NCBI GenBank assembly: GCA_023055425.1
Contig: JALGPY010000003.1
Location: forward strand, 49,771,891-49,835,890
Source: Linanthus parryae
Lineage: Eukaryota; Streptophyta; Magnoliopsida; Ericales; Polemoniaceae
Length of the DNA stretch: 64,000 bases
Direction: 5' to 3'
Shown in pieces: positions 47,395 through 59,524 of the stretch (its first letter is position 1; each line of letters opens with the position of its first letter). The notes under the pieces were generated by a model. That model saw nothing but the letters and a program-made list of their open reading frames with translations, was not told the origin of the DNA and did no database searches. Made by a program: the position numbers and the translations under genes.

Positions 47395-48400
47395 CAAGCC
47401 TTGAGTGGAAGTGTCTATTCTGGGTTTGGTCTGTTTCGTAGGTTTCAACAAGACTAAGTGACATTTTTGTTTTTGTTTTGTTGTTTCCAGTATGATTCTG
47501 ATTATAATAGGCTCTCTTATTATATGCTTAAATTGTTTGTTTTTCTCTTTATATGAGCAAACTGATGATGAGTGCAAGGGTTGGTCCTTGATCAGTTGCT
47601 GCTGGACACATTTAAGAAATTATATTGCTGTTGTGCTTCGCCTACGTCGCCTATGTTGTTACTCTATCCAAGTCTCATCTGCCAACCCAGTTTATGGTCT
47701 TTCACTCAATGCAAGTGTCTTTTATGTTATTTTGTTATGAAAATCAGGTTTATGCTAGGATTGCCGCATTGGGTGCTGAAGATGAACTTTTATCTGTTCT
47801 GTAAACCCTGTCATTCTGACTGTCTATGCTTAGGTTTCTTCTTCCAGTTCTGTCTTGATCAGTATCTCTGATAAGCAAGAGAAGTGCTCACTCTCACCCT
47901 AAAAAAACTACTCAATAATCTCGGATGAGGAGTTCTGGGTTTTAACTTTCTCTTTGGAAATCAGTACTTCGCTTTCCAATACTAAAAATGTGACAATAAA
48001 AGTTGCAAAACGGTATGGTAAATGGCTGCATTTGTTCGCATAGAGTGACAGGCAGGCGCGGAGGTGGCAACTGAGCTGTGACTTCATATAGAATTGTGCG
48101 CTGCAGTTCTTATTTCTTGGCTCTACCATTGAAGGTGCCGTGGTGGAAGGGACAGTGTTAAATGCGCGACTAGAGAAATCCTAAATTTCTCCAATATCTT
48201 GTACATCCCTCGAAATGAATCAACCATAACGAAGGTACATGTGTGTTAATGTGCAACACAATTTCATACTAGTTGGTGCTCAAACATTTTCTAGAAATCA
48301 AGCAAAACTAGACTAGCAAAAACAATAAATCGTAGTAACTTGTACTAAGCATGCTGAACTATCTGATTATTTCGATAAAAAACCGACTAGAAACCCTAGA
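47395..48400 (+). other. DnaJ 3' UTR and intergenic DNA
   Basis: The 3' UTR probably extends several hundred bases past the stop codon. T-rich stretches near 47460-47560 are typical, but no polyadenylation site can be fixed. From about 47900 to 48400 I see no gene, repeat or element. Confidence 0.4.
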
Positions 48401-48434
48401 GAGCTCTCTCTAGCAGCAGGAAACCTAGGTAGCC

Positions 48435-48793
48435 ATGGAGGCTACAGTAGAAGACGGTCATCGGAGACCGCAATTGACCGAGGAAAGAGGATGAAGTGTG
48501 TTCAAGAAGGGGTTCGCTTAAGAATCTTCGAAGAAGTTCGAATACTGTCTCGCTGGAGCTTTTTGGCGGCTGACAGTATAAATGTATGGGTCATGAAGAA
48601 CCTATTTAAACAAATCTGGACTGGAGCATCTTAGGTACATATTCATGAGAATGATCTCAATATTGATTTCAAGTTTCAAAACCTTGAAAGTAAAGAAACA
48701 ATTGATGGAGGAGAACCTTAGATTTTTTTATGGCAAGATTATCATGCTGAAACCTTGGTATGTGGGTACAAAAAAGATGAGATTAGTAACACA
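48435..48793 (+). pseudogene. Second LINE, ORF1 N-terminal fragment (DUF4283-like)
   Basis: After a leader ending GGTAGCC, an ATG at 48435 starts MEATVEDGHRRPQLTEERG. Broken frames then give MKNLFKQIW, a HENDLNIDFKFQNLE stretch, and KPWYVGTK. This order (N-terminus, LFKxIW, KFxxxxE, xPW) matches the DUF4283 domain of plant LINE ORF1. Stops break it. An hAT-like element is inserted at 48794, and sequence on the far side (50103 on) may continue it. Confidence 0.55.
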
Positions 48794-50094
48794 TAGTGGT
48801 GCGAATTCGGGTCGGTTGACCCGAGAACCGACCCGAACCGATAAGAAATTCAACCGAATGCAATAGACCCGTAACCGAACCGAGAACCGACTACCCGGAC
48901 CGAACCGAATCCGTGGGTAGTTCGGTTCCGGTTCGGTTTTGTGTTATTCGCGAACCGGGAACCGACCCGGAACCGGAACCGGAACCGGGCCAGAACCGAC
49001 CCGGTAACCGTTCAAACGGTCGGAAAATTGAAAAAACTATCCGTTGGTTTGCCAACGGTTGTCATGACCGTTGTGATTTTTTTTTTTTTTTCACTTCCCC
49101 TCTTCTTCCTTCTACACCTATAAATACCCAACCCACACTACCATTTTTTTCACACTTCATCAACAAACTCTCTCAACACTTCTCACAATTCTTCACTCAA
49201 AAATCATCCTACACTCTCCAAAATTCATTCTCCAATCTCCATATTCCTCAATCCTCAATTCCAAGTTCCACACACACACACTCTCAAAAATCAAAATCAC
49301 TCAAAAATCGTCATACGCTCTCGTCTTCAAAATTCGACAAGCAAGAGCAACGCATCTTCCATATTCGGCAACGCATCTTCAATCTTCGACGTTTCGCTTC
49401 ACCTCCAAGAATTATTCTTGGAGTTTGTAAGTTTTATTTTTTGTTGTTTTTAATTTGATTGTGTTATTATTTGCGCTTTAGTTGTAAAACTTAATTTTTT
49501 TTAATCACATTATTTGCGCATTAGTTGTAAAACTTAGTTAAGTAGGTGCCAACCTAGTTGGGATGTACTTAAACTATAGTGATGCAATTTTTTCTAACAT
49601 TTGATGTTTTTACTTTTAATCAATAATAAAAGTTTACTTTGTTTTTTCCACTTATTTGTCAAGTTTTGATATTTTTTTTAAATATTTGTGAAAACATTCC
49701 CTAAATACATTAATATTAAAAAAGACTAGTATTAATTAATAACAATTCCTAAACCCTAACCCTAATTTAATTAATGAACCCTACCTAACCCTAACTATTG
49801 TTAATTAATACCTAACACTTATTAATTAAAACTACAACACATTATTCAAATATCAACACAAAAAAAAAAAAAAAATTGCCGACCGGTTCTGGAACCGAAC
49901 CGAACCGAAAACCGAACCGGTGAAGGATCCGATTCCGGTTAACGGGTCGGATTCGGTTCTAGCATAGCTATTTAATCGGTTCCGGTTCAACCGAACCGAA
50001 CTCCGGCTTTGAACCGCCGAACCGAACCGAAACCGACCGGTTCCGGCTTCGGTCGGTTCGGTTCCGGTTCGGTTGAACCGAAATCGCACCCCTA
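48794..50094. mobile_element. Non-autonomous hAT-like element, 1.3 kb
   Basis: Inverted ends TAGTGGTGCGA and (reverse complement of right) TAGGGGTGCGA are flanked by an 8-bp duplication with one mismatch (GTAACACA 48786-48793, GTAACATA 50095-50102). Both ends are packed with ACCGAACCGG-type motifs in opposite orientation, likely transposase binding sites. Internally a TATAAATA at about 49120, a C/T-rich leader and a donor-like GTAAG at about 49427 look like the 5' end of a transposase gene. The coding part is missing. Confidence 0.85.
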
Positions 50095-50102
50095 GTAACA
50101 TA

Positions 50103-50938
50103 CTGGATGTATGAGTTTAAATTTGGAATCTCTCCGTGTTCCTTCTTAACGATTAAGCTGAAAATAAAGCACTAACTGAATCGGTGAAATCCTAGATTCT
50201 AACCCATGAAGGTGGTGAGTACACGACGGTTCGATTTAGAATTTTGATCAATAAGGAAGAGGGGGAGATATCTCGATACTGGGGGAGAAAACATGACTGG
50301 ATTATAAGTAAGAACATACACCCCAAGTGTGTGAATGGTGTGGGTGCTTCACGCACACAGGAGATGAATTTCTGAACAAGAAAATATTAGAAAAAGTGCT
50401 GCTGGAGCCCGGGTACGTGGAGTGGCGGCTGTACACATATAGAGGCATGTGGTCGATATAGCTCACACGCGTACGAGTGTGTCCACTTATTTATACCAAT
50501 AAATCGCTCCATAGAATACTACTAACACGTAGAGCTACCATATCGGTCTTCCTTCTTTAACAGAATACATAATTAACAAGATAATAAGATCTAACATATT
50601 TAAGCAAGAGCTAGCTTAAAGATAACTTGTAGATGCTGTCAATATAACTGTTAAGTAAAGCTGTAAACAGAAGCGTAAACAACACTAAACAGTTAAATGA
50701 AATAAGACACAACACCCCAAATTTTTATCATGGGGAAAGTTTCTGCTAACGGATCAGATCAATGTGAAACACAATGAAGGATGAAAGCCCCAGCTGCTAG
50801 CACCAACTAGCGCTAGACAAAGATATTTCTAGAAACTGTATGGTAAAATGAATACAACGGCTATCACGCATACACATACGCACACTATATCCTCGCCTGC
50901 CTAGTTCCTTAATACATGTGTAGTACCCTAATGTGGTA
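50103..50938. other. Unassigned DNA, possibly decayed LINE sequence
   Basis: Directly after the hAT-like element the plus strand may continue the LINE ORF1 fragment (short frames only). Beyond about 50400 I recognise nothing on either strand. Confidence 0.35.
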
Positions 50939-53510
50939 TGTTGAGAATTATTCGTCGACCCGAATTCCCGTCGCAACGGAAGAAAAAACACGCCACACGA
51001 TCACACACTCAACGCACACAATTTAGGAGAACAAAAACGACACACAAGAATTTAATGTGGTTCGGCAAAACTGCCTACATCCACGGGAGGAGGATAATTT
51101 CACTATATCAATGAGGGAATACATCGTAAGGGCGAGACAACTCAATTCGTGGACCACGTCAACACGGTACTCTCATTATCATGGCCTACAACCATGAAAC
51201 CCTAAACCTCCCACATCCGCTCAAAGATATCTCTCACCACTCCTCTCCTCAATTAGGACTATTGTAGAGCCGTCTATAAATAGGCCACATAACTTGCTCT
51301 CCAAGTAATTCCAATTGAAACAATATTAGGATATAAATCAATAAGGAATACTAGTAGATTCCGGATTCTACTAGTTTCCAAATATGATAAATACCCAATA
51401 TTACCAAAAAGCATAATCAAGATAAAAACCCAACAAACTCCACCCTGGCTGGAATTCTGCAACCACCCGGCAAATCCCTTAGCCATGCGGGAGCTCTCCG
51501 CATTGATGTCAATTTCGCTGCATCCGTCATACTCCACCTGCATGGAACGCCATTGCATCAACACATAGATTCTCTGCACCCCTCCTAGGGCGCTGCCTCG
51601 CACCCCCGACACGGGTGCGTCCCAAAGCATGCCACTTTGGGGAGTAGTGTGGCTCCAGCTCTCCACCAGCTAGCTCATCACTCGATAATTCACCACCAGC
51701 CACGTCAAGTGCAAACGAGACTCGCTTCCTCTCCACAACTGCAGTAGTTTTCTTCATCATCGTTCTTGTCACTTGAGCACCATCTCGAACAACCTGCAAC
51801 TGCTGCACAAAAACTTCACTATCTCCATGCTTCAGCGCCCTCACACGTCAACCACGTGTTTCTCCACGCCAGCCCTTAGTGCTTCTCCTTGTGTTGTTTC
51901 TTATAATGTTCGATTACACGCACCAAGACGTCTTGCAAAGCCACCGCTTTGCGAACCCGCCCCGACTTACTCTCTTCTTGCCTCGAGTTGCTCAAGAGTT
52001 ATCGTCGCGAACCACACACATAGAGATATTAGGACGCCACATCTGCCATGGCCTTGTCAACTGCTGTGTCCACCTCCTCGATCTCTGCCCTGGAGCTTCT
52101 TGTGAATTTCCTTCCAATAGTTGCCCACGTTTCTGACCAGACTCTTCTACAACTGTTGCGTCTCGTGCTCACAATCACACAAAGCCTATGCTTGTTGCCA
52201 ATGTTGAACATCAGCTCTACCTGTCAACACACTCCCAAGCTTGCATAGGTTGCCAATCGAACGTTTCAATTAGGAAAAACGCCTCTAATTGACACCACCT
52301 GATTGGACTTAAACTTGATTGACCCTGATCGCACCCCGGCGTCTTCGATCTCCCTAACGATATCGATTGATGCCGATATTCTCAATCCGCTCAAAATCTC
52401 AAAATTTTGACCATACCGATGAATCTGCAACGTCCAAAAGCATGGGGTTAGACTCCTGGCTCATCCCAATCAGATCTACATGCACGTCGTAACCACTCGA
52501 ACAAATTTGGACCGTTGATTCACGTCGATCCGCTGTCCAGTCAGCAATCTACAAAACCCCGCCACAATTTGTAGAATCTGACCCTGCAACCGCGTCCGGA
52601 GCGTCCAAAAACTTCGGGTTTGACTCCTGTTCGAGCCCATTCAGACTTACAGGAACCTCTCATCAACCCAAACAAATCTGAACCACTCGATCGCCTCTCG
52701 GAGCATTGCAGTACCGTGGACCAGCTACATCAGATAATCCCTCTGCTGTATTCCCACTACAGCAGCAACACAACATGTGCACTCATTATCTCCTCCCTTT
52801 TGTCCATGCCACTTCACCATTAGCCCCACGTGCCTTCCAAATTGATGTCTCCATGTCACATGAAGTATCAACAATCGGCTGCACCAAATAACTTCTCTTG
52901 CTGGTCCAATTCCTTACCACGGAACCACCTACCAGCCCCTTTTATCACTTATAGCCACGAACAAAATAAAAAAGGAACGATCAGACCCTTTTTCTTACCT
53001 CTTTTTTTCAATTTTTTTCCACGCTCTTTCAATTCTTTTCGCGTGCTCCACCCGGATCGTGAACCTGACTATGATACCACTTGTTATGAATTATTCGTCA
53101 ACCCGAATTCCCGTCGCAACGGAAGCAAAAACACGCCACACAATCACACACTCAACACACACAATTTAGGAGAAGAAAAACGACACACAAGAATTTAGCG
53201 TGGTTCGGCAAAACTTCCTACATCCACGGGAGGAGGAGAATTTCACTATATCAACGAGAGAATACATCGTAGGGGAGAGACAGCTCAATCTGTGGACCAC
53301 GTCAACATGGTACTCTCATTCTCATGGCCTACAATCATGAAACCCTAACCTCTCACATCCGCTCAAAGATATCTCTCACCAATTCTCTCGCACCACTCCT
53401 CTCCTCAATCAGAACTATTGTAGAGCCGCCTATAAATAGGCCACATAACTTGCTCTCCAAGTAATTCCAATTGAAACAATATCAGGAAATAAATCAATAA
53501 GGAATACTAG
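50939..53510 (-). mobile_element. Non-autonomous Copia-like LTR element, right LTR interrupted
   Basis: The left LTR (50939-51435) begins TGTTGAGAATTATTCG and ends AAACCCAACA. A second copy starts at 53082 (TGTTATGAATTATTCG) and is about 90% alike. On the minus strand a primer site TGGTATCATAGTCAGG lies just inside the right copy. A purine tract (GGGTGGAGTT) abuts the left LTR. The 1.65-kb internal region shows no gag or pol. The right copy stops at ..GAATACTAG (53510), where the Tat-like gypsy element begins. The missing ~70 bp should lie beyond the window. Confidence 0.8.
51436..53081 (-). other. Internal region of the non-autonomous Copia-like element
   Basis: Reading frames on the minus strand (for example 51844-51527) show no known domain. 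An imperfect direct duplication of roughly 170 bp (about 52430 and 52595, sharing CGTCCAAAA and TGACTCCTG blocks) is visible. Non-coding filler or a captured fragment are both possible. Confidence 0.5.
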
Positions 53511-54136
53511 TGTGCACAAGAGATTCCGGCGGGGAGACCTCCGTGTACACCGTACGTAGTGGATCAGGGATCGCACAGGAAGAATAGGGGTGTGTGTAGG
53601 GAGAGAGTAAGTCAATAGCAATGTCTGAGAGAGAGACAGAGGTTTGGCAGAGCTTCCGCGTATGGCAGTGTGTCCTCCTTTGTATGGAAAGGTTAACGAT
53701 GTATATATACTGGAGAACGTGACCGTTGTAGTGTGGTTAATGCGCCCATTAATGGCGGCTTAATTAGCTTAACCATAACGGCACGTTCGTCCGAGTATAT
53801 AGGAACCGTTAGAGCACGTGGTGCGCGAGTACCGGAACCGTTACGAGGTTGACCGGGTTTGACCGGATTGACCGGGTTTATGGAGCTCGTGCCATAAATC
53901 TCTCAAAACAGTTACTAAAGGTCGCGCGCGGGCTTGGCTCGCACGCGACAGGGCTTACTCTAGCCTCCAGACCACAAAGTCCCTACAAGTCCCGTGCAGT
54001 GGTATGCGAGGGCTCTGTCTCGCAGCCCCCACATGGATCAGCTCGGCTGGTGATCCCGTGTGTGTGGAGCACAATATGGTGTGCTGGATGGTTGCCACGT
54101 GGCCTAGATCTGCCATGTCATAAAGCAGTATCTACA
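53511..54136 (-). repeat. 3' LTR of the Tat-like element
   Basis: On plus it runs TGTGCACAAG to ..GTATCTACA, 626 bp. A TATATATAC motif (minus, about 53700-53710) is placed to drive pol-sense transcription. The outer limit is inferred from the break in the neighbouring Copia-like LTR, the inner from the adjoining purine tract. Confidence 0.7.
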
Positions 54137-54151
54137 TTAGCCCCCTTTCTG
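54137..54151 (-). promoter_or_regulatory. Polypurine tract of the Tat-like element
   Basis: On the minus strand CAGAAAGGGGGCTAA ends directly against TGTAGATACTGC, the LTR start. It would prime plus-strand DNA synthesis. Confidence 0.75.
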
Positions 54152-54398
54152 CGCGTGAAGGCTCATAGCTGTATAGGCTTCCATGCGCGGAAACCAACAT
54201 GCGCGTCGTCGCCACGCACCAATTCAAATACGGGTAGGTTCAGCCCCCGTGCGTGTCATTATGACCTAAAACCCCTAGAGTCGTGCCGTCTGACCTTTAG
54301 GGTTTTAGGCGTGACGTCAGCCCGTCCTGTGATTGCGCGACACGACGGTGACGGTTGCGATTCGACTACTGAAGGGACGCAACCCTTCATTCTTCTGG

Positions 54399-54405
54399 AT
54401 AAATA
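54399..54405 (+). promoter_or_regulatory. TATA-like box of the antisense gene
   Basis: ATAAATA, about 420 bp before the start codon. A polypyrimidine stretch ending TTTCGCAG (54816) four bases before ATG looks like the acceptor of a 5' UTR intron. Confidence 0.5.
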
Positions 54406-54818
54406 CCTTGTATCCCATCATTGCAAAGCATTACTTCTTTCTCTTAAAGTGAATGGTACCCGGAGATCTTCGAGAGCAGATCCAGATAATCAATCACCAG
54501 TTCAGAACTGCAAATCGTATTCTCCAATTGTGCATATCCAGGCAAGCTTCAAGGAAACAAGGTCTTCTTCGTTTACTTTTGATTTAAACTACCAGTGTTT
54601 GCCTTGAATCGCATTGAATCTGTAAATCCATGAAATTTGTGAAGAGGCTTTTGATCTTTGAACCCGCTTCGTTTTAATCTTTCAACGATATCAACTCCCC
54701 AATTTCTGAAATCGGCACCGAAACTGTTTGCTTTGGTTTGCATAGATCTCAAATCCCAAAATTCAAACTGAAGTGTGGTGTGGTATTTCTCCCCCCTTTT
54801 TCTTGCCCTTTCGCAGGA

Positions 54819-57800
54819 ATGGCCAAGACAAGAGTAACCAGACCCGTGAAGGAAGACGAAGAGATGCCGGAGCTTCCGCAGGCTCTGTGGCGTAAAGCCC
54901 CCTTTCTGGGTGGGAAGGATTTTTATCATGCGAGGGTGAAGGCGAAGAGGATGCCTGATCCTGTTCCTGCTGAGCAATTGCTGACGTTGACTCGCCCAGT
55001 TAACTCAGCCCTGCTCGAGTGGGTTGGTTCCGAGGATGTAGTCCGATTGGGGATCGAGAACGGGCACTTCCCGTATACTGCGATTTCTACTCAAGCGTTC
55101 GTCCAGAAATTGGACTACATGGATGAGTGGATTGACCACGTATTGGATCATCATGCCGAGACTCTTGATAAAGCCGGCATTTTCTTTGCTATCCGTGCTA
55201 TGAAGGGTGCTGCCGTGAAGTTGGATCAGTCCATGCTTCTAGACCTTCTGTCCCGTTATTCGCCCGCGACTCACACGTTTCATTTTGCTGAGTTCGAGGC
55301 TGCCCCCACGCTCGAGGACATTCAAATGCTGTATGAGCTTTCCCCCATGGGCGAGGTGGACCCCTTGAGCCACTTGAGGACATCTGCTGAAATGGCCTTG
55401 TACGCGCAGATGGAGGAGTGCCTAGCAGAGGTAAAGAAAATCTCTACTCGGTGGACCACTACGAAGCCTCTTCCGAACTGGCAGCTAGTGGATACGTCTG
55501 CGAAGAATACCTGGAACAAGTGGTTGCAGTACTTCTTCCGAGACTATGCGAACAGCAGCATCACTAAGAAGCTCTTGAGCGAGAACCCGGAGGCCGAGAA
55601 TTATGTAGAGGGCAAGGGCTATCATTTAACCCTTTGCGCCTTTCTCTGTGCTTGGCTGTCGAGGTATCTGATTGATGGTCATCCCCATGACGGGGTCTTC
55701 TACCATGTGCTACCACTTGCTGTGAGGCTCGCTCTTGGCCAGAGAGTCGCACTCGGACCCTTGGTCCTGGGGACGCTATATTACAGGCTGGATCAGCTGG
55801 TTCTGGCGATGAGGGAATCGCGTGGCCGCCTCGATGTCCTGACCTTTGTCAATATCAGCTTTTTGACAATGTGGGTTTTCGAGCGCTGGCCGTCTTATGC
55901 TCCAACTCCCCTCCCACTTGAGAAGTGGTGTCCCCCAGGCGAGACGGAGGCACGCAACAGCGGAAGGGCTGCGAGATGGTTTGGAGCAAGCAACACCAAG
56001 TGTACTTGGAGTTTGATATGCGACAAACGAAAGGAGTTTACTGCCAGGCCCTATGCTACACGTGTCGAGAATGTGCGGTGGTTTCCCAACCTATACCCTT
56101 CCAGAGGTATGGTCTTGTCAGAAGACCTTCTCTTTGAAAAGGGGCCGCATTTCCACGAACGCTATCGTGACTTCTTCTGTTGGTGTCTGCGGGGTTCTCT
56201 TCCTGCCCTTGCAGAGCATATTCGTGAGCTCGCGCCACGGTATGAAAGACTTACGGTGGATGTTGACCCTACTCGGGTCTCTCCTCAGTTTGGTTTTGAT
56301 GCGGTGGCCCCATCGATCTGGCCCCAGTCTATTATCAGAGGGTGCTACAAGCGCTTGCTGACAAAGGAGTGCAAGACAGTCCTCATGAGCAATCTTCCCT
56401 TTGAGCAGCCTGCGGGAACTCGCAAGGGTGGTTGTTCCCAGAACTGGATCGCATACTGGGTTGCCCAGCAAACGAGGATTGAGACGGAGGCGGCGGCGCA
56501 GCCAGGAAAGGCCCCCTTGATCAAGAGAAACTCTTTTCCCTTTCGCCCCAATTGCAGTTTGAGCGAGTCTGAGTATGGTTGCTACTCGCTGTGGGACCGT
56601 GAGAATCATCTGTGCCCCGATTTCATTCTGAAGGAGCAAGTCGACGCAATCAAGAAGGGTGACACGCAGGTCGTCAAATATAGCAAGGCGTTTGCTGAGG
56701 TAAGCAATTTCCTTGTGTGCTTTGAGCCTTTTGATTTCCTCGCGCTGATGCTTTTCGTTCTGTATTGTTTAGTGTCATGTGCGGAGGTTCGCAGCTGGTG
56801 ATCGCTCCAAATCGCTGGTGGACACCATTGTTGCCACCAGAAGGAGGGGGGAGTCGTACCGGCTAGCATGGAGGATGGATGCCGAGGTCGAAACAAAAGT
56901 TCGCGGGGTCATGAACACTTTTGCTGACTCGCTGATAGACAACCCTCCGGCTCCGTCTCCTCCTAGAGATGACCCGTCCCCTCCAGCGACTGCGGCGCCG
57001 AGAGCGAAGAGACCTAGGCAAAAGGGGATTACGATTTCTTCCCCTAGGAGCGCTCCAGCTTCTCCCCCAGTGAGGTCCCTTTCCATCAAGGACAAAGGCA
57101 AGGGTCGTATGCCCAGCAAAGTGCGAAAAGATCTCGCAGTTGAGACTTTCGTTCCATTCAACCAAGAGGAGGAAGAGAGACAGGAGCCCCAGGCAAGTGA
57201 TGAAGAAGAAGCAACAGTTGTGATGTGCGAGGAAGAGTCAGGAGGTACTTCCGTCGCATCTCCTTGCCTTTTATCTAGACTTCTTTGTAGTTCTTTTCTT
57301 TGAACCAAATATGTATTTGCAGATGATGATGACGAGGCCGTCGGTGGCCTTGTGGCCAAGAGGCAAAAGAAAGATGCCCATTCTGGCATTTCAGATGATC
57401 CTATAAGCGAGGATGTTCTTGCTGAATCCCGGAAGACAGCCGCGGAGGCTGCTGAAAGAAGAAGGCAGCGAGAGGAAGAGGAGCTCGAGCTTGTGAAACA
57501 GCGGAGCCTCGAGGAGCTGCATGTTGACGACTTAGTGCGTCCAGCTGGCGAGGAAGACGAGCTTCCCGAAGAAGTGGCTCCTCATGTGGAGGAGGAAGAT
57601 GAGGTTCCTGGAGAGGACGCAGCAGAGCTAGAGCAAGTCCAAGCGGACTTCGCAGAGATCGCAGGTGGCGATAAAGGTGAGATCTTCAATCTCGCAGTTA
57701 CTTATAGAGATGTAATTGTGGGTGCGTTAAAGCACGGTGTGTCAAAGCCTGACATTCGCCGTTGGTTGGTAAGCAAATGCGGAGAACCCTCAGGTAATTA

Positions 57801-59098
57801 TTTTGAGTGATATGCGCATACTAGGCCGTAGCCACTTGAGGCAAAATCATGACTGGTTTACTCGCGTCCCAGGTCACGCTTCTCTTAAAGATTTGCTTAG
57901 TGAGGATACACTGATAGGGCACGGTTCCACGTCCCTAGTGTACGATGAGGATACCTCAATCCCACCTTCGCGTGGAGGTGCTTATTCTTAGCTTTAGTAA
58001 AGATAGCGAAATAACTTATAACACAAGTTACCTCATATTATCGCATTTGGTATCGCAGGTCATGCTGAGGAACCTGAGCTGGAGCAGAGGAGTCAGCCTT
58101 CTGCATCCCATGTTCCAATTTCGAGCTCCCATACCGAGAAGCCCGTCGCAGCTGCTGGACACGCACGTGAGCATCTCGAGGATGTCATCGAACTCTCCGA
58201 TGATGTCGAAGCTGATGCTGTGCCGATGGACGAAGGTGTCCGTACTGGTGGTGAGGAAGAAAGGACAGGTGATGCTAACATTTTCGCATCTGGGAGTGTC
58301 CGTCCAGCGACTTCGGCTGTCCCTTCGCCTCCGGCGATGACTGAACCAGAAGCACCCATTCCTGCGTGGAGCATTTGGGGCTCGCAGGTTGGGAATGTAG
58401 TCGCAGCTGGTGCGGCCTACATTCTTCCTCCTGACTATGAGAGGTTGGAGCTTGCAGCTGATAGGAGAGCCATGGAGCGAGGGCAGTCTTCGAACAACCC
58501 AGTGGCCCGCATCCCTTCTCTTCATGAAATTCTGGAAGGCACTGGTAAGTAAAGATTTACCGTTCGCACGTCGCATTATTTGCTTGCGAGTTCTGGCATT
58601 ATAACCATTTTTGATGTCTCAGGTTTGAAGCAAACCGATGTAGACTGGGTGGTTCGAATGCGTCTCAGATACCCCCGATCGTTTGTGAGATCTCTGGAGA
58701 TTGGACCTTTTGACAGGAGGCTATTCCTTACTGAAGCCATCTGGATACTGGAGCAGCTGTCTGCGGCTACACCTGCGACCATTTCGGCCCAGAGTGCTGA
58801 ATTGCTGTGTGGCATGTGCCAAAATCTCTTGTTCAAAGTCCAAGGCAGACTTGGTTTCAAATTCCTCAAGGACAGAGTTACACTAATTCGCGCAGCTGTA
58901 ACTTTGAATCTCGGTCACCAGAATCTCGCAGCTGAGATGCAGAAGGTGGAGCAGCAAAAGCAAAGGGTTGATGAAGCTGTCAAGCTGTATCAGGAAATGA
59001 ATGCCAAGTGCGAGCAACTGAAGCAAGAAGTGAAACAAGTGGAGAAGCTGAGCGAGCAGTTCGAGCCCCATGATTCTTTAATCAAGAATTTGTTTTGA
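54819..59098 (+). CDS. Antisense gene of the Tat-like element: plant-mobile-domain-like protein, five exons
   Basis: Five exons join in frame: 54819-56699, 56773-57244, 57323-57793, 58059-58544 and 58623-59098, giving 1,261 residues and TGA. All introns are GT..AG. Exon 1 resembles the plant mobile domain (PMD, aminotransferase-like; found in transposon-derived proteins and in MAIL1/MAIN). Landmarks are a WIDHVLDHHAETLDKAGIFFAI block (residues about 107-128), HTFHFAEFEAAPTLEDI (about 150), ALGPLVLGTLYYRLDQL (about 312), MWVFERWPSYAP (about 350) and ARPYATRV (about 408). Exons 2-4 are disordered, rich in Pro/Ser and Glu. The C-terminus (about 58930-59070) is a coiled coil. The start is the ATG just after a probable 5' UTR acceptor. 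It lies antisense to pol. A decayed homologue is at 7240-22960. Molecular function is unknown; silencing or host-factor interaction is only a guess. Confidence 0.75.
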
Positions 59099-59524
59099 CT
59101 TTTCGAATTTTGAAAAGAAAACAGGAAAATGGCTGAGACATTAATGTAATGTTTTGAAACATTAATGTAATATTGCTAGGGTTTCTCCCCCTTTTTTTTT
59201 TAACAACAAACAATGAGTTTGCCCGTTTTGCCCCTTTTTTTTTGGGATTTGATTGGACATTTCTGTGCATATCCAATTATGACATCAGCAATTGATTCTC
59301 TGCTTGATTTTCGCGCTAATTTCTCGGCAGATAAGCACGCTTCCGTTGGGAAGTCCATCCGAATCATGACTATCCGTCATTTATTAGGATACGCAACTGA
59401 ATCGTCGTAGCCTTTAGTAGGGTAATTGATTGTTACCGCTTTTCAAGGCGTAAGTGATTGAACTTACCCTCTTTTTTGAATTTTGCTGACTCATCTTAGG
59501 CAACCGAAGAGTCTCCACAGGGTC

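Noticed and set aside
49735..49800. CCCTAA repeats suggesting telomeric sequence
   Set aside because: Only two or three imperfect units in an AT-rich element interior; too few for an interstitial telomere.
51527..51844. A minus-strand protein of 105 codons in the non-autonomous Copia-like element
   Set aside because: No recognisable domain, and the frame crosses no conserved boundary; likely chance.
54738..54818. A longer N-terminus for the antisense PMD-like protein using an upstream ATG in frame
   Set aside because: The stretch contains a polypyrimidine tract and acceptor (TTTCGCAG) just before the chosen ATG, so it is more likely a 5' UTR intron.
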